Of a stretch of 64,000 bases of DNA, positions 32,953 to 41,958 are shown in pieces. Position 1 is the stretch's first letter, and each line of letters begins with the position of its first letter. The notes beneath the pieces are model-generated. The model ran no database searches. It was not told the DNA's origin and saw only the letters and a program-made list of their open reading frames with translations. The translations under genes were made by a program, and so were the position numbers. Source of the DNA: Thermoanaerobaculia bacterium (GTDB taxonomy: Bacteria > Acidobacteriota > Thermoanaerobaculia > Gp7-AA8); assembly GCA_017883205.1 (NCBI GenBank), contig JADGNZ010000033.1, forward strand, positions 1-64,000, read 5' to 3'.

Positions 32953-34332
32953 ATGAAACGGCTTGTGGTCGTATTTCTGCTCGTGGCGGCATCGTCCGTC
33001 GCTGCACCGCCGCCTCTTGACGCGAAGACGAAGCAACTCGTCTTCGACATCTACAAAGAGCTGATCGAGATCAATACCACCGACTCGGCCGGGAACAACA
33101 CGACCGCGGCAAACGCGATGGCCGCTCGGTTGAGAGCGGCGGGGTTTTCCGCGGGCGATGTGCAGGTGCTGGGGCCGGATCCACGCAAAGGCAATCTTGT
33201 GGCCCGGCTGCATGGGCGCGGAACGGAGAAGCCGTTGCTGCTGCTCGCGCACCTCGACGTCGTCGAAGCGAAGGCCGAGGATTGGTCGATGAATCCGTTC
33301 GTGCTCACGGAGAAGGACGGCTACTACTACGGCCGCGGGACGAGCGACGACAAGGCCATGGCGGCGATCTGGATCGCCACGCTCATCCGCTTCAAACAGG
33401 AAGGATGGGTGCCCGACCGCGATGTGATCGTGGCGCTTACGTCCGACGAGGAGACCGGCGGCGCGAACAACGGCGTGGCCTGGCTGCTTGCGAATCACCG
33501 CGATCTGATCGATGCCTCGTTCGCGCTCAACGAAGGGGGCTCCGGGCGGCTGGAGAACGGCCGCAGGCTTTACAACGGCGTCGGCGCCAGCGAGAAGGTC
33601 TACGTCTCGTTTCGTCTGGAGACGCACAACAAAGGTGGACACAGCTCCGCGCCGCGCAAGGACAACGCCATCTATCAACTGGCGAATGGCCTGGTGCGGC
33701 TGGAGAACTACGAGTTTCCCGTCGCCTTGAACGAGGTGACCCGCGCGTACTTCGAACGGATGTCGTCGATCGAAGAGGGGCCGACGGCGGCGGACATGAA
33801 GGCCGTCACCGCCGGCGACGCCGCCGCGGCGAAGCGCCTCTCCGCAACGCCGGCCTACAACGCGCAGATGCGCACGACGTGCGTTGCCACGCGCCTCGAG
33901 GGGGGGCACGCGGACAACGCGCTGCCGCAGATGGCACGCGCCACCGTGAACTGCCGGATCCTGCCCGGCGAATCGGCCGATGCCGTTCGCGACACGATCG
34001 TCAGAGTCCTCGATGATCCGGGAATCGAGATCACCTGGATCGACAAGCCGAAACCAAGCCCGCCGTCGCCGCTCACGCCGGCTGTGATGAAACCGATCGC
34101 CGACGTCACGAACGAGCTCTGGCCCGGCACGCCGGTGCTGCCGCTCATGTCCGCGGGCGCGAGCGATGGCCTCTACCTCCGCAACGCCGGCATCCCGACG
34201 TACGGCGTCTCCGGCCTTTTCGGCGAGCTGACGGACGCCCGGGCGCATGGCCGCGACGAACGGGTGCGCATCGATTCGTTCTATGACAGCGCGCAGTTCC
34301 TTTATGTGCTCGTGAGACGGCTGGCATCGTGA
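32953..34332 (+). CDS. M20-family metallopeptidase, secreted
   Basis: A 459-residue dizinc peptidase of the M20/M28 type with an N-terminal signal peptide (MKRLVVVFLLVAASSVAA). The metal-binding set is visible: LLAHLDVVEAKAEDW, GRGTSDDKAMAA with bridging Asp, TSDEETGG with catalytic and ligand Glu, and a late SAGASDGLYLRNAGIPTYGVSGLF followed by ARAHGRDERV with the last His. The dimerisation insert begins near YVSFRLETHNKGGHSSAPRKDNA. Probable role: periplasmic hydrolysis of peptides or N-acyl amino acids. Its stop overlaps the start of the next gene by 4 bp. Confidence 0.92.
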   Translation: MKRLVVVFLLVAASSVAAPPPLDAKTKQLVFDIYKELIEINTTDSAGNNTTAANAMAARLRAAGFSAGDVQVLGPDPRKGNLVARLHGRGTEKPLLLLAHLDVVEAKAEDWSMNPFVLTEKDGYYYGRGTSDDKAMAAIWIATLIRFKQEGWVPDRDVIVALTSDEETGGANNGVAWLLANHRDLIDASFALNEGGSGRLENGRRLYNGVGASEKVYVSFRLETHNKGGHSSAPRKDNAIYQLANGLVRLENYEFPVALNEVTRAYFERMSSIEEGPTAADMKAVTAGDAAAAKRLSATPAYNAQMRTTCVATRLEGGHADNALPQMARATVNCRILPGESADAVRDTIVRVLDDPGIEITWIDKPKPSPPSPLTPAVMKPIADVTNELWPGTPVLPLMSAGASDGLYLRNAGIPTYGVSGLFGELTDARAHGRDERVRIDSFYDSAQFLYVLVRRLAS

Positions 34333-34946
34333 GGCGTCGATCGATCGCAGCTGTGTGCCTGCTGGTGCTCGCTTCCTGTGGTGGCAATACGCCCGCGCCG
34401 GCACCTGCGCCGGAGCCCGCGCCTTCCGCGCCCGCGCCGGCGGCGACGACCCCCGAAGCAGCTGCGGCCGGGACGGTGCGCGTCAACGTCAGCACGCTCA
34501 ACGTGCGGGACGATGCGTCCGTGTCGGCAGCAATCGTCGGGCATGTGCGGCGTGGCGAGCGTCTGACGCTGATCGCCGAATCGGGCGATTGGCTGCACGT
34601 CCGGCTTCATGACGGCACGACCGGCTGGGTGTCGTCGCAGCTCGTCGTCCGCGATGGGGAAGCAGCGCGCTCCAAACGCGCGGGCTGCCCGTCCGACAGC
34701 GCCTACTCCTTCGTCAACCCGCCGAAGCCTTCGTTTGCCGAACTGGGTCCGCACGGGATGGTCGTGGTCGAAGCGACGGTCGACGCGCGCGGCGTCGTGA
34801 CGGCGACGCGGGTCATCTCCAACGACACGCACGACAGTTCGCTCGCCGCGCTGGCCGAGCGCGAGATCCGCGGCGCCCGCTTTGCACCGCCGATCCGCAA
34901 CTGCGTGCCGCGGCCGTTTTTCTTTACGTACAAACGGGCGTTCTGA
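34329..34946 (+). CDS. SH3/TonB-C-like envelope protein
   Basis: A 205-residue envelope protein that starts at a GTG overlapping the M20 stop (GTGA). A lipoprotein-type signal (LLVLASCGG, Cys near 17) is followed by a Pro/Ala-rich linker (about 20-48). Residues about 49-110 form a bacterial SH3 domain (RVNVSTLNVRDDASVSAAIVGHVRRGERLTLIAESGDWLHVRL..GWVSSQLV). The C-terminal part resembles a TonB-C fold (GMVVVEATVDARGVVTATRVISNDTHDSSLAALAEREIRGARFAPP). The protein probably binds cell-wall or partner proteins in the periplasm. Coupling with the peptidase suggests joint function in the envelope. Confidence 0.78.
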   Translation: MRRRSIAAVCLLVLASCGGNTPAPAPAPEPAPSAPAPAATTPEAAAAGTVRVNVSTLNVRDDASVSAAIVGHVRRGERLTLIAESGDWLHVRLHDGTTGWVSSQLVVRDGEAARSKRAGCPSDSAYSFVNPPKPSFAELGPHGMVVVEATVDARGVVTATRVISNDTHDSSLAALAEREIRGARFAPPIRNCVPRPFFFTYKRAF

Positions 34947-34956
34947 TCCTTGACGA

Positions 34957-34993
34957 AAGCAGCGCGGCCGGATTGTCTCCGGCCGCGCTGCTT
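34957..34993. terminator. Bidirectional 16-bp hairpin terminator
   Basis: AAGCAGCGCGGCCGGA (34957-34972) pairs perfectly with TCCGGCCGCGCTGCTT (34978-34993), with a 5-nt loop. It lies between convergent genes and serves both strands (A-rich and T-rich edges). Confidence 0.8.
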
Positions 34994-35000
34994 CGGAAGG

Positions 35001-37598
35001 CTAGTGTCCCGCGGCGTGCCCGCGCGATTGGCCTACAGTAACGGTTACCGTGCCAAAAGCGCTGTTGCCGCTGAAGTCGGTCGTCTGGATCGTGAGCGTG
35101 TAGACCCGGTCGGTTCCGCCGGCGCGCTCGGCGCGAATATCAGCGGTCAGCGGTCCGGTGATATTCCAATCGGGCGACGTGTTGCCGTCGCCACTTCCGT
35201 TGACCGGTTCACTCGACGAGATCGACACGATATGCGAGACCGGATTCGGGTCGACGAGATCGGATGCGATCACGGTGACTGTGACTGCAACCATCTTGTG
35301 ATTCGGCGGCCAGAGACTGTTCGGCGACGCCGTGATCGAGGCGATCGTCGGCGGTGTGGTATCACGCACGATGACCGAGAACGAGCCGTGTGCCGTGTTG
35401 TTGTGCGTGTCGGTCGCGGTGCACTGTACGGTCGTGGTGCCGAGCGGGAAGGTCGAGCCCGATGGGGGCGTGCAGGTCACCGGTCTCGACCCGTCGACGA
35501 TGTCGGTCGATGTTGCGGTGTACGTTACAGCCGCGCCGCTCGTGCTCGTTGCCTCCTTCGTGATCGTTGCCGGGAGCGTGAGGACTGGCGGTGTGGTGTC
35601 GCGGACCGTGACCGTGAACGATCCGGTGGCGGTGTTGCTGTGAAGATCGGTTGCGCTGCATTGAACGGTCGTTGTGCCCAACGGGAACGTTGAGCCGGAT
35701 GCCGGTGTGCACGTCACCGGTCGTGCTCCGTCGACGAGGTCGGTGGATGTCGCCGTGTAGGTGGCTGTTGCGCCGGACGCGCTCGTCGCTTCCGTCGTGA
35801 TGTTTGCCGGCAGAGCGAGAGCAGGTGGTGTGGTATCGCGAACGGTGACCGTAAACGAGCCGTTCGCCGTGTTGCTGTGCGCGTCGCTAGCGCTGCACTG
35901 AACGGTTGTCGTTCCGATCGGGAATGTCGATCCGGACGCAGGGCTGCACGTCACCGCGACCGGTCCGTCGACGCCGTCGTTTGCCGACGCCGTGTACGTA
36001 ACGACGGCGCCGGAAGCGCTGGTTGCTTCGGCCGTGATGTTTGCCGGCAGAGCGAGAGTCGGCGGGGTGGTATCACGAACGGTGACCGTAAACGAGCCGT
36101 TCGCCGTATTGCCGTGCGCGTCGGTTGCACTGCACTGGACGGTCGTCGTTCCGATCGGGAATGTCGATCCGGACGCAGGGCTGCACGTCACCGCGACCGG
36201 TCCGTCGACGTTGTCGTTCGCCGATGCCGTGTACGTAACGACGGCGCCGGAAGCGCTGGTTGCTTCGGCGGTGATATTCGACGGCAGCGTGAGGACTGGC
36301 GGCGTGACGTCGGCTGACACGATGACCATGAAGGTTCCGCTGGAAGTGTTGAATCTGCTATCCGCCGAAACGCACGTCACGACCGTCGTTCCGATCGGGA
36401 ACGTGGAGCCGGAAGGCGGATTACAGAATACGGGCGTGCTTCCATCGACGAGATCGGCGGCTGTCGCAGCGAACGTGACGACCGCGCCGGCGCCGCTCGT
36501 GGCGCCCGCGTTGATCGTGCCGGGGAGCGTCAACACCGGCGCGGTCGTATCGACGACCGTGACGTGAAAGCTATCGCTTGACGTCCCACCCGCTGACGTC
36601 GCCGAGCAGGAAACGGTCGTCGTCCCAAGGGGGAAGGTCGCGCCCGAGGCGGGGCTGCAACTGATCGTGGCGCTACCGGTCGCGGTGACGCTGAACGAGA
36701 CGGCTGCGCCCGCCGCACTGGTTGCCTCGGCCGTGATGTCGTTCGGGACGGTGATCACGGGTGCGGAGGCGCCGCCCGTAACGGTGATTTTGAACGAACC
36801 GGCAGAGCGGTTGGCGTGCGAGTCGGTGGCTGTGCACTGGACCGTCGTCGTTCCGACGGGGAACGTCGAGCCCGATGCCGGACTGCAGAAGATGATGGGA
36901 CTCGGATCGGTATTGTCGGTCGCGGTGACGGCATAGGTCACGACCGGGTTGCTGGTGATGATCGTTGCCGGAAGCTGCAGGACCGGAGGCACGGTGTCCG
37001 TGACATTGATCTCGAAGGTTCCTGACGTCGTCCCAAAGGCGTCAGTCGCCGAACAGCTGACCGTCGTGATGCCGACGGGATAAAGAGCGCCGGAATTGTG
37101 ATCGCAGTTGACCGGTACTGGCTGCGAGTCAGCGAAGCTGATGGCACTCACGGTGAAGGTGACGACGGAGCCGGAGGCGCTGGTCGCCTCGGCGGTGATG
37201 GACTCCGGAAGGGACAGCAGCGGCGGCTGCGATGAGCCGTTCGGGATCACATCGAAAGAGCCGGGACCGATCGAGCGCGTGCCGCCGCTGTCGATCGCCT
37301 CGACGGTCACCGATACCGTGCCGGGAACCGAGAGAACGAAATCAGGGATGCTCACGAAGAGGATTGTTCCGTCGGGGGCGCCGGGACTGGCCCCAACGGT
37401 GGTCGTGCCGAAAGGTCCCGACAGGACGACCTGAGTATCGACGTCTCCCACCAGTCCGGTGCCATCGATCTGGATGAATTGTTCGATGTCGCCTTGATTG
37501 AATGCCGACGGCGTGATCGAAGTGATCGAATCAGCGAAAGCCGCAGGTACGAAAACGAGAATACACAGCAGCAGCAGGCAAAAGGCCGCAGTTTTCAT
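35001..37598 (-). CDS. Secreted HYR-repeat protein
   Basis: An 865-residue exported protein (signal peptide MKTAAFCLLLLCILVFVPAAFA). An IPT/TIG-like domain (about 25-115) is followed by about eight HYR-type Ig-like repeats of 75-85 residues. Each shows VxLPxxITAEATSASGAVVTYT, CSPASGSTFPIGTTTVQCSATDxHxNTAxGSFTVTV and DTTPPxL. Consecutive repeats are nearly identical in places, indicating recent internal duplication. The C-terminus is a distinct domain (SPNSLWPPNHKMVAVTVTV) ending in GQSRGHAAGH. A GGAGG ribosome site precedes the ATG. Likely a cell-surface adhesin or matrix protein. Confidence 0.85.
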   Translation of the reverse strand: MKTAAFCLLLLCILVFVPAAFADSITSITPSAFNQGDIEQFIQIDGTGLVGDVDTQVVLSGPFGTTTVGASPGAPDGTILFVSIPDFVLSVPGTVSVTVEAIDSGGTRSIGPGSFDVIPNGSSQPPLLSLPESITAEATSASGSVVTFTVSAISFADSQPVPVNCDHNSGALYPVGITTVSCSATDAFGTTSGTFEINVTDTVPPVLQLPATIITSNPVVTYAVTATDNTDPSPIIFCSPASGSTFPVGTTTVQCTATDSHANRSAGSFKITVTGGASAPVITVPNDITAEATSAAGAAVSFSVTATGSATISCSPASGATFPLGTTTVSCSATSAGGTSSDSFHVTVVDTTAPVLTLPGTINAGATSGAGAVVTFAATAADLVDGSTPVFCNPPSGSTFPIGTTVVTCVSADSRFNTSSGTFMVIVSADVTPPVLTLPSNITAEATSASGAVVTYTASANDNVDGPVAVTCSPASGSTFPIGTTTVQCSATDAHGNTANGSFTVTVRDTTPPTLALPANITAEATSASGAVVTYTASANDGVDGPVAVTCSPASGSTFPIGTTTVQCSASDAHSNTANGSFTVTVRDTTPPALALPANITTEATSASGATATYTATSTDLVDGARPVTCTPASGSTFPLGTTTVQCSATDLHSNTATGSFTVTVRDTTPPVLTLPATITKEATSTSGAAVTYTATSTDIVDGSRPVTCTPPSGSTFPLGTTTVQCTATDTHNNTAHGSFSVIVRDTTPPTIASITASPNSLWPPNHKMVAVTVTVIASDLVDPNPVSHIVSISSSEPVNGSGDGNTSPDWNITGPLTADIRAERAGGTDRVYTLTIQTTDFSGNSAFGTVTVTVGQSRGHAAGH

Positions 37599-37665
37599 GC
37601 TTAATCCTCCGGTTCGGAGTGACCATTATGCGCGCCTTTTGCCCGTATGTAAATGGAATGAATAA

Positions 37666-38895
37666 TTATTCGTAACGCAGGGCTTCGATCGGGTGCAGCG
37701 AGGCGGCTTTCCAGGCGGGATAGGAGCCGAAGCCGATGCCGATCATCGAGCAGACCAGAAGGCCGGTGCCTGCCCAGAGCCACGGGAAAACCATGCTCAT
37801 GTCGAAGGCAAGGGCGACTCCGTTGCCGCCGAGGACACCGGCCGCGATTCCGGCCAATCCGCCCAGCTCTGAGAGAAGAACGGCCTCGATGAGGAACTGT
37901 TTGATGATGTCGAACTTTCGCGCGCCGATCGCTTTGCGCACGCCGATCTCGCGCGTCCGCTCCGTGACGCTGACGAGCATGATGTTCATGATGCCGATGC
38001 CGGCGGCCAGCAGGGCGATGACGCTGACGACAAACGCGCCGACGCGCACCGTGTCGGCCACCTGTGCGAAAGCCGTGAGCAATGTGTCGTTCGAGTAGAT
38101 TTCGAAGTCGTTGTCCTGCCCGAGCTTCAGACCGCGCGCAGTTCGCATCGCCCCGATCGCTTTATCGAGAGTGTCGTTGTAAGTGGCCTGCGACGTCGAC
38201 TGGATGGCGATGTTGACCGTGCGGTTCTCGTGGCCGAAGTCGGAAAAGAATTTCGTGAGCGGCACGAGCACGAGGTCATCCTGACTGTTCCCGAACGAGG
38301 AGCCCTTCTCATCCAGCACGCCGATGATCGTGTACGGCTTGGAGTTGACCTTGACCGTCTTGCCAAGAGCTGACTGGCTCGGAAAGAGCTTCTTCTGGAT
38401 GCTCGCGCCGACGACGGTCACGTTGCGGCCGAGCTCCACATCGTCGGGCGAGATGTTGCGGCCGTAGGCGATGGCGTAGCTGTTGGCGGTGAGGAAGTAC
38501 TCGTTGGTGCCGACGACGGTGCGTCCCTGCAAGGTCACCGGGCCGTTGCTGATCGGCCGGCCGCCGTCGAACACCTTCAGGGCGATGGCGTTCGCCTCGC
38601 CACCCATGAGGCGGATGAACTCGTTCGCGTTGTCGAGCGAGATGTCCTTCCGGTTCCTGTACTTCTCCTCGGCGTTTCCTCCGTTGTTGATGACCGGATA
38701 CTTGGCAAACTGGAAGATGTTACTGCCGAGGAAGCTGAGGCCCGTTTCGATGGAGCCCTGGATGGCGCTGAGCGCCGTCATGACGCCGATGACGGAAAAG
38801 ACGCCGATGGCCACGCCGAGCATCGTCAGTGCGGAGCGAAGCTTGTTCGTCCGCAACGAACCAAGGGCCATTCGAAAGATTTCGGTGAAGAACAT
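37666..38895 (-). CDS. ABC transporter permease, MacB/FtsX type (second of pair)
   Basis: A 409-residue permease with one N-terminal membrane helix (about 20-45), a large periplasmic MacB-PCD domain (about 50-270) and three C-terminal membrane helices (VRVGAFVVSVIALLAAGIGIMNIMLVSVTERTREIGVRKAIGAR, then two more). It ends in the hallmark P-IEALRYE. Together with the next permease and the HlyD-type adaptor it forms a MacAB-like export set. The two permeases probably form a heterodimer. No ATP-binding subunit is encoded here. A 49-bp relic of the same sequence occurs at 47.99 kb. Confidence 0.9.
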   Translation of the reverse strand: MFFTEIFRMALGSLRTNKLRSALTMLGVAIGVFSVIGVMTALSAIQGSIETGLSFLGSNIFQFAKYPVINNGGNAEEKYRNRKDISLDNANEFIRLMGGEANAIALKVFDGGRPISNGPVTLQGRTVVGTNEYFLTANSYAIAYGRNISPDDVELGRNVTVVGASIQKKLFPSQSALGKTVKVNSKPYTIIGVLDEKGSSFGNSQDDLVLVPLTKFFSDFGHENRTVNIAIQSTSQATYNDTLDKAIGAMRTARGLKLGQDNDFEIYSNDTLLTAFAQVADTVRVGAFVVSVIALLAAGIGIMNIMLVSVTERTREIGVRKAIGARKFDIIKQFLIEAVLLSELGGLAGIAAGVLGGNGVALAFDMSMVFPWLWAGTGLLVCSMIGIGFGSYPAWKAASLHPIEALRYE

Positions 38896-38972
38896 GGTGT
38901 CAAAGCAGAGGGCAGAGTGCAGAAGGCAGAAGTGAAAAGGAACTTCTGCTTTCTGACTTCAGACCTCTGACC

Positions 38973-40253
38973 TCACTCGTACCTCAACGCTTCAATGGGA
39001 TCCAACCGCGACGCCGACAACGCCGGCGCGAAGCCGGAGAGGATGCCGGTGAGCGTCGAGACGATCATCCCGATGATCACGAGTCCGGCGGAGAACTGCA
39101 TCGGGAATGATGGGAAGGCTGCCGCCACGCCGGAGGTCATCAGGAACGAGAGCGCCAATCCCGCGCCTCCGCCGATCAGGCAGATGCAGACGGCCTCGAC
39201 GAGGAACTGCAACAGAATCGTTCGCCGCCGCGCGCCAACGGCCTTGCGCGTACCGATCTCGCGCGTCCGTTCCTTCACGCTCACATAGGTAATGTTCATG
39301 ATGCCGATGGCGCCGACGAACAGCGCCAGGCTGGTGACGAACAGGCCGGCGATGGCGATGCCCGCTTTGACCGGCTCGATCGTGCTGCGCAGACCTTCCT
39401 GCGCGTTGATCTCGAAGTCGTCCTTCTGCTCCGGCCGCAGACCGCGGACGCGGCGCATGTCGCCGGTCAGCTCATCGCGCGCCTGGGCAAGATGTTCTTT
39501 GTCTTTGACCTTGACGCGGATCGATGTATCGAGGCGCGAGCTGAAGGTCTTCATGAATGCGGACATGGGGACGACGACCTGGGTGTCGAAGCTGAAGAGG
39601 CCGAGGAAGGTTCCCTGTTTGCCGTAGACGCCGATGACGCGGAAAGGACTGCCGCCGATCATCACCGTCTTATCGAGGGCGGACTGCTTCGGGAAGAGGG
39701 CGTCGGCCACGTCGTAGCCGAGCACGCAGACGTTGCGCGCTCCGCGGGACTCGATGGCGGTGATGAAGCGCCCCTCTTTGAACGTGGCCGTCGACGTCAC
39801 GAGAAACTCTTCGGTCGTTCCCTGTGTGAAGACGTTCTGCACTTCGTTGTCGCCGTACTTGACGCTGCGATTCGTGTTCAGCGTCGGTACGGCGGTGATG
39901 AGGTTCGAGTTCGGCGTCGCGGCGATGAGACGCTTCAGGGTATCGGCGTACTGCGGCTCGATCCTGCGGCGGTTGCGATAGTTCCACCAGTCATCGACGT
40001 TGTGCCACGGCCACTTCTCGACGTAAAGGATGTCGTCGCCGATGACGGCAAGGCTGCGCTCGAATCCGATCTCGATGCCGCCGATGGCCGATCCCATCAG
40101 CGTGACGGCGATGATGCCGATGATCACGCCGAGCGCCGTGAGAATCGAGCGCATCTTGTGCGCCCGGATCTGAGTAAACGCAATCCGGAAGCTCTCCAGC
40201 AACTCGATGCGGAAATCGCGGAAAAGGAGTCGGTCGATCAGGCGGTTGCTCAT
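38973..40253 (-). CDS. ABC transporter permease, MacB/FtsX type (first of pair)
   Basis: A 426-residue MacB-type permease: cytoplasmic N-terminus, first helix at about 35-58 (SILTALGVIIGIIAVTLMGSAIGG), periplasmic domain to about 285, three terminal helices with the cytoplasmic signature VSVKERTREIGTRKAVGARR, and the ending LDPIEALRYE. It shares the overall layout with the downstream permease but is a diverged paralog. A short repeat-rich spacer (38896-38972) separates the two. Substrate unknown; this class exports lipoproteins, peptides or antibiotics in other bacteria. Confidence 0.9.
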   Translation of the reverse strand: MSNRLIDRLLFRDFRIELLESFRIAFTQIRAHKMRSILTALGVIIGIIAVTLMGSAIGGIEIGFERSLAVIGDDILYVEKWPWHNVDDWWNYRNRRRIEPQYADTLKRLIAATPNSNLITAVPTLNTNRSVKYGDNEVQNVFTQGTTEEFLVTSTATFKEGRFITAIESRGARNVCVLGYDVADALFPKQSALDKTVMIGGSPFRVIGVYGKQGTFLGLFSFDTQVVVPMSAFMKTFSSRLDTSIRVKVKDKEHLAQARDELTGDMRRVRGLRPEQKDDFEINAQEGLRSTIEPVKAGIAIAGLFVTSLALFVGAIGIMNITYVSVKERTREIGTRKAVGARRRTILLQFLVEAVCICLIGGGAGLALSFLMTSGVAAAFPSFPMQFSAGLVIIGMIVSTLTGILSGFAPALSASRLDPIEALRYE

Positions 40254-40269
40254 GTGTGTCTCGCAGTCT

Positions 40270-40398
40270 CGCTGTTACTGGTGTTTGTGGAAGCAGAGAT
40301 CAGAGACAGAAGAGATCAGAGACAAGAGATTCCGCACCTTGGCTGGTCTCTGGTCTCTGATCTCTAGTCTCTGATCTCCTGATCTCTGATCTCTCGAA
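40270..40398. repeat. AGAGATCAGAGACA / TCTCTGATCTCT mirrored repeat
   Basis: Purine-rich GAGATCAGAGACAGAAGAGA is mirrored by several TCTCTGATCTCT units. Related tracts occur at 38.93, 55.05 and 57.1-57.2 kb. It lies between the adaptor and permease genes of one probable operon. Confidence 0.7.
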
Positions 40399-41745
40399 TT
40401 AACCCTTCCCCTGCTTCTCGATCTCCACCTTCGCTCCATCCTTAAGCTTGCGGCTGATGGCGGTGTAGCTGCCGGAGACGACTTCGTCGCCGATCTTGAT
40501 GCCGTTCTTGATCTCGATGAAAGTCGTGTCGGCGATTCCGGTCTCAACCTTCTGCTGGCGCACCGTGTCGCCGTTCTTGATGAAGACGACGCGCACGAGC
40601 TTCTCGCGCTGCTCGCGCTCTTTCTGTTTCTCGAGCGTCTGGTTGCTCACTTCGGCTTTGTTGTCGTCGTCTTTGGAGACGCTTTGCGAAGTCTGTTTCT
40701 CGCGCTCCTCGGGCGACAGTTTGCTGTCCGTGCTGCGGACGGTGACGCTCTGGATCGGCACGACGACCGCGTTTTGCACCGTGTCGGTCTCGATGTCAGC
40801 GGTCGTGCTCATGCCGGGACGCAGATGCACCGATGGATCGTTGACGCGGATCTTCACTTCGAAATTCGTCACCTGCTCCTGCGTGCCGGCGTTGTTCGTG
40901 GTTGCGGTGCTGGCGATCTCGCGGACGACGCCGGCGATCTTGCGGTCGGGATAGGCGTCGACGCTGATGCGCGCCGTGTCGCCGACTTTCACGTTGACGA
41001 TGTCATTCTCGTTGACGTTGACGCGCGCCTCCATGCTGGTGAGGTCGGCGATGCGCATGACTTCCGTGCCTGCGAACTGACTGGTGCCGACGACGCGCTC
41101 GCCGAGGCGGCTGGAGAGAGAGCTGATGGAGCCGTCGCTCGGCGCGACGATGGTCGTTTTCGATAACGCATCATTGATCTGTTTGAGTGCGCCCTCGGAG
41201 CGCTGGATGTCGAACTGCGACGCATTGAGCGCCGACTGTGCGATCTCATAGCTCGTCTGAGCAGCCTTCCGGTCGGACTCGGGGATCAGCTGCGATTCGA
41301 AAAGATGCTGCGATCGCTGATAGTCGGCCTGCGCTTTGGCGAGCTGCGCTTTTTGCGTCGCGCTCGCGGCGCGGGCGCTGCTCAGCGCCGCCTGCTGCTC
41401 TTCAACCTGTGCCCGGTACGCGTCGGGCTTGATGCGCAGCAGAAGGTCGCCCTTATGCACGATCTGCCCTTCTTTGACCGGCAGGTCGATGATCTCTCCC
41501 GAGACTTCGGGTGAGATTTTCACTTCGATCTCCGGCTGGATCTTGCCGGTTGCAGTAACGAGCTGCGTGATCGTTTTCCGGAACGCCTTGTCCGTCGTGA
41601 CGGGGATCGGCTTCTCGCGCTTTTTCGACATGACCCCTGCAACGGCGGCGATGGCGACGACGAGAATGATGCCGATGATCCAGTAGAGCTTCTTGCGCGA
41701 GCGTTTCGGCTTCGGCTTGGTGAGTGACGATAGGACAGCGCTCAT
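40399..41745 (-). CDS. HlyD/MacA-type periplasmic adaptor protein
   Basis: A 448-residue membrane fusion protein. One membrane anchor (about 22-42: YWIIGIILVVAIAAVAGV) precedes the lipoyl/barrel halves (GKIQPEIEVKISPEVSGEIIDLPVKEGQIVHKGDLLLRIKPD at about 68-110). An alpha-hairpin coiled coil (about 113-200) follows, then the second lipoyl half (TTIVAPSDGSISSLSSRLGERVVG), a beta-barrel and the membrane-proximal domain. A charged insert (about 350-390, KDDDNKAEVSNQTLEKQKEREQ) is unusual in length. First gene of the export set with the two permeases. Confidence 0.9.
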   Translation of the reverse strand: MSAVLSSLTKPKPKRSRKKLYWIIGIILVVAIAAVAGVMSKKREKPIPVTTDKAFRKTITQLVTATGKIQPEIEVKISPEVSGEIIDLPVKEGQIVHKGDLLLRIKPDAYRAQVEEQQAALSSARAASATQKAQLAKAQADYQRSQHLFESQLIPESDRKAAQTSYEIAQSALNASQFDIQRSEGALKQINDALSKTTIVAPSDGSISSLSSRLGERVVGTSQFAGTEVMRIADLTSMEARVNVNENDIVNVKVGDTARISVDAYPDRKIAGVVREIASTATTNNAGTQEQVTNFEVKIRVNDPSVHLRPGMSTTADIETDTVQNAVVVPIQSVTVRSTDSKLSPEEREKQTSQSVSKDDDNKAEVSNQTLEKQKEREQREKLVRVVFIKNGDTVRQQKVETGIADTTFIEIKNGIKIGDEVVSGSYTAISRKLKDGAKVEIEKQGKG

Positions 41746-41874
41746 GTGACTTTCAACTCCAGACGGGCCTCAGCCCTGGTGATTGGACTGCCTGATGTCA
41801 ACGGATTCGCGACGGGAAAGTTGCAGACTTGGACCGTTTTTCGCCAACAGCCCGCGGATGCGGCCTATTCTGCG

Positions 41875-41945
41875 GAGGTCCGTCACGGAGGGATGCAGAG
41901 GCCGCAGAGACGGTTGATCTCTGTGGCCTCAGTGTCTCCGTGGTT
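41875..41945. repeat. Mirrored CACGGAGGGATGCAGAGG repeat
   Basis: A diverged member of the CACAGAG family: CACGGAG...CAGAGG at the left and CCTCAGTGTCTCCGTG at the right. It lies between two minus-strand genes. Confidence 0.5.
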
Positions 41946-41958
41946 CATTCCTATCGGA

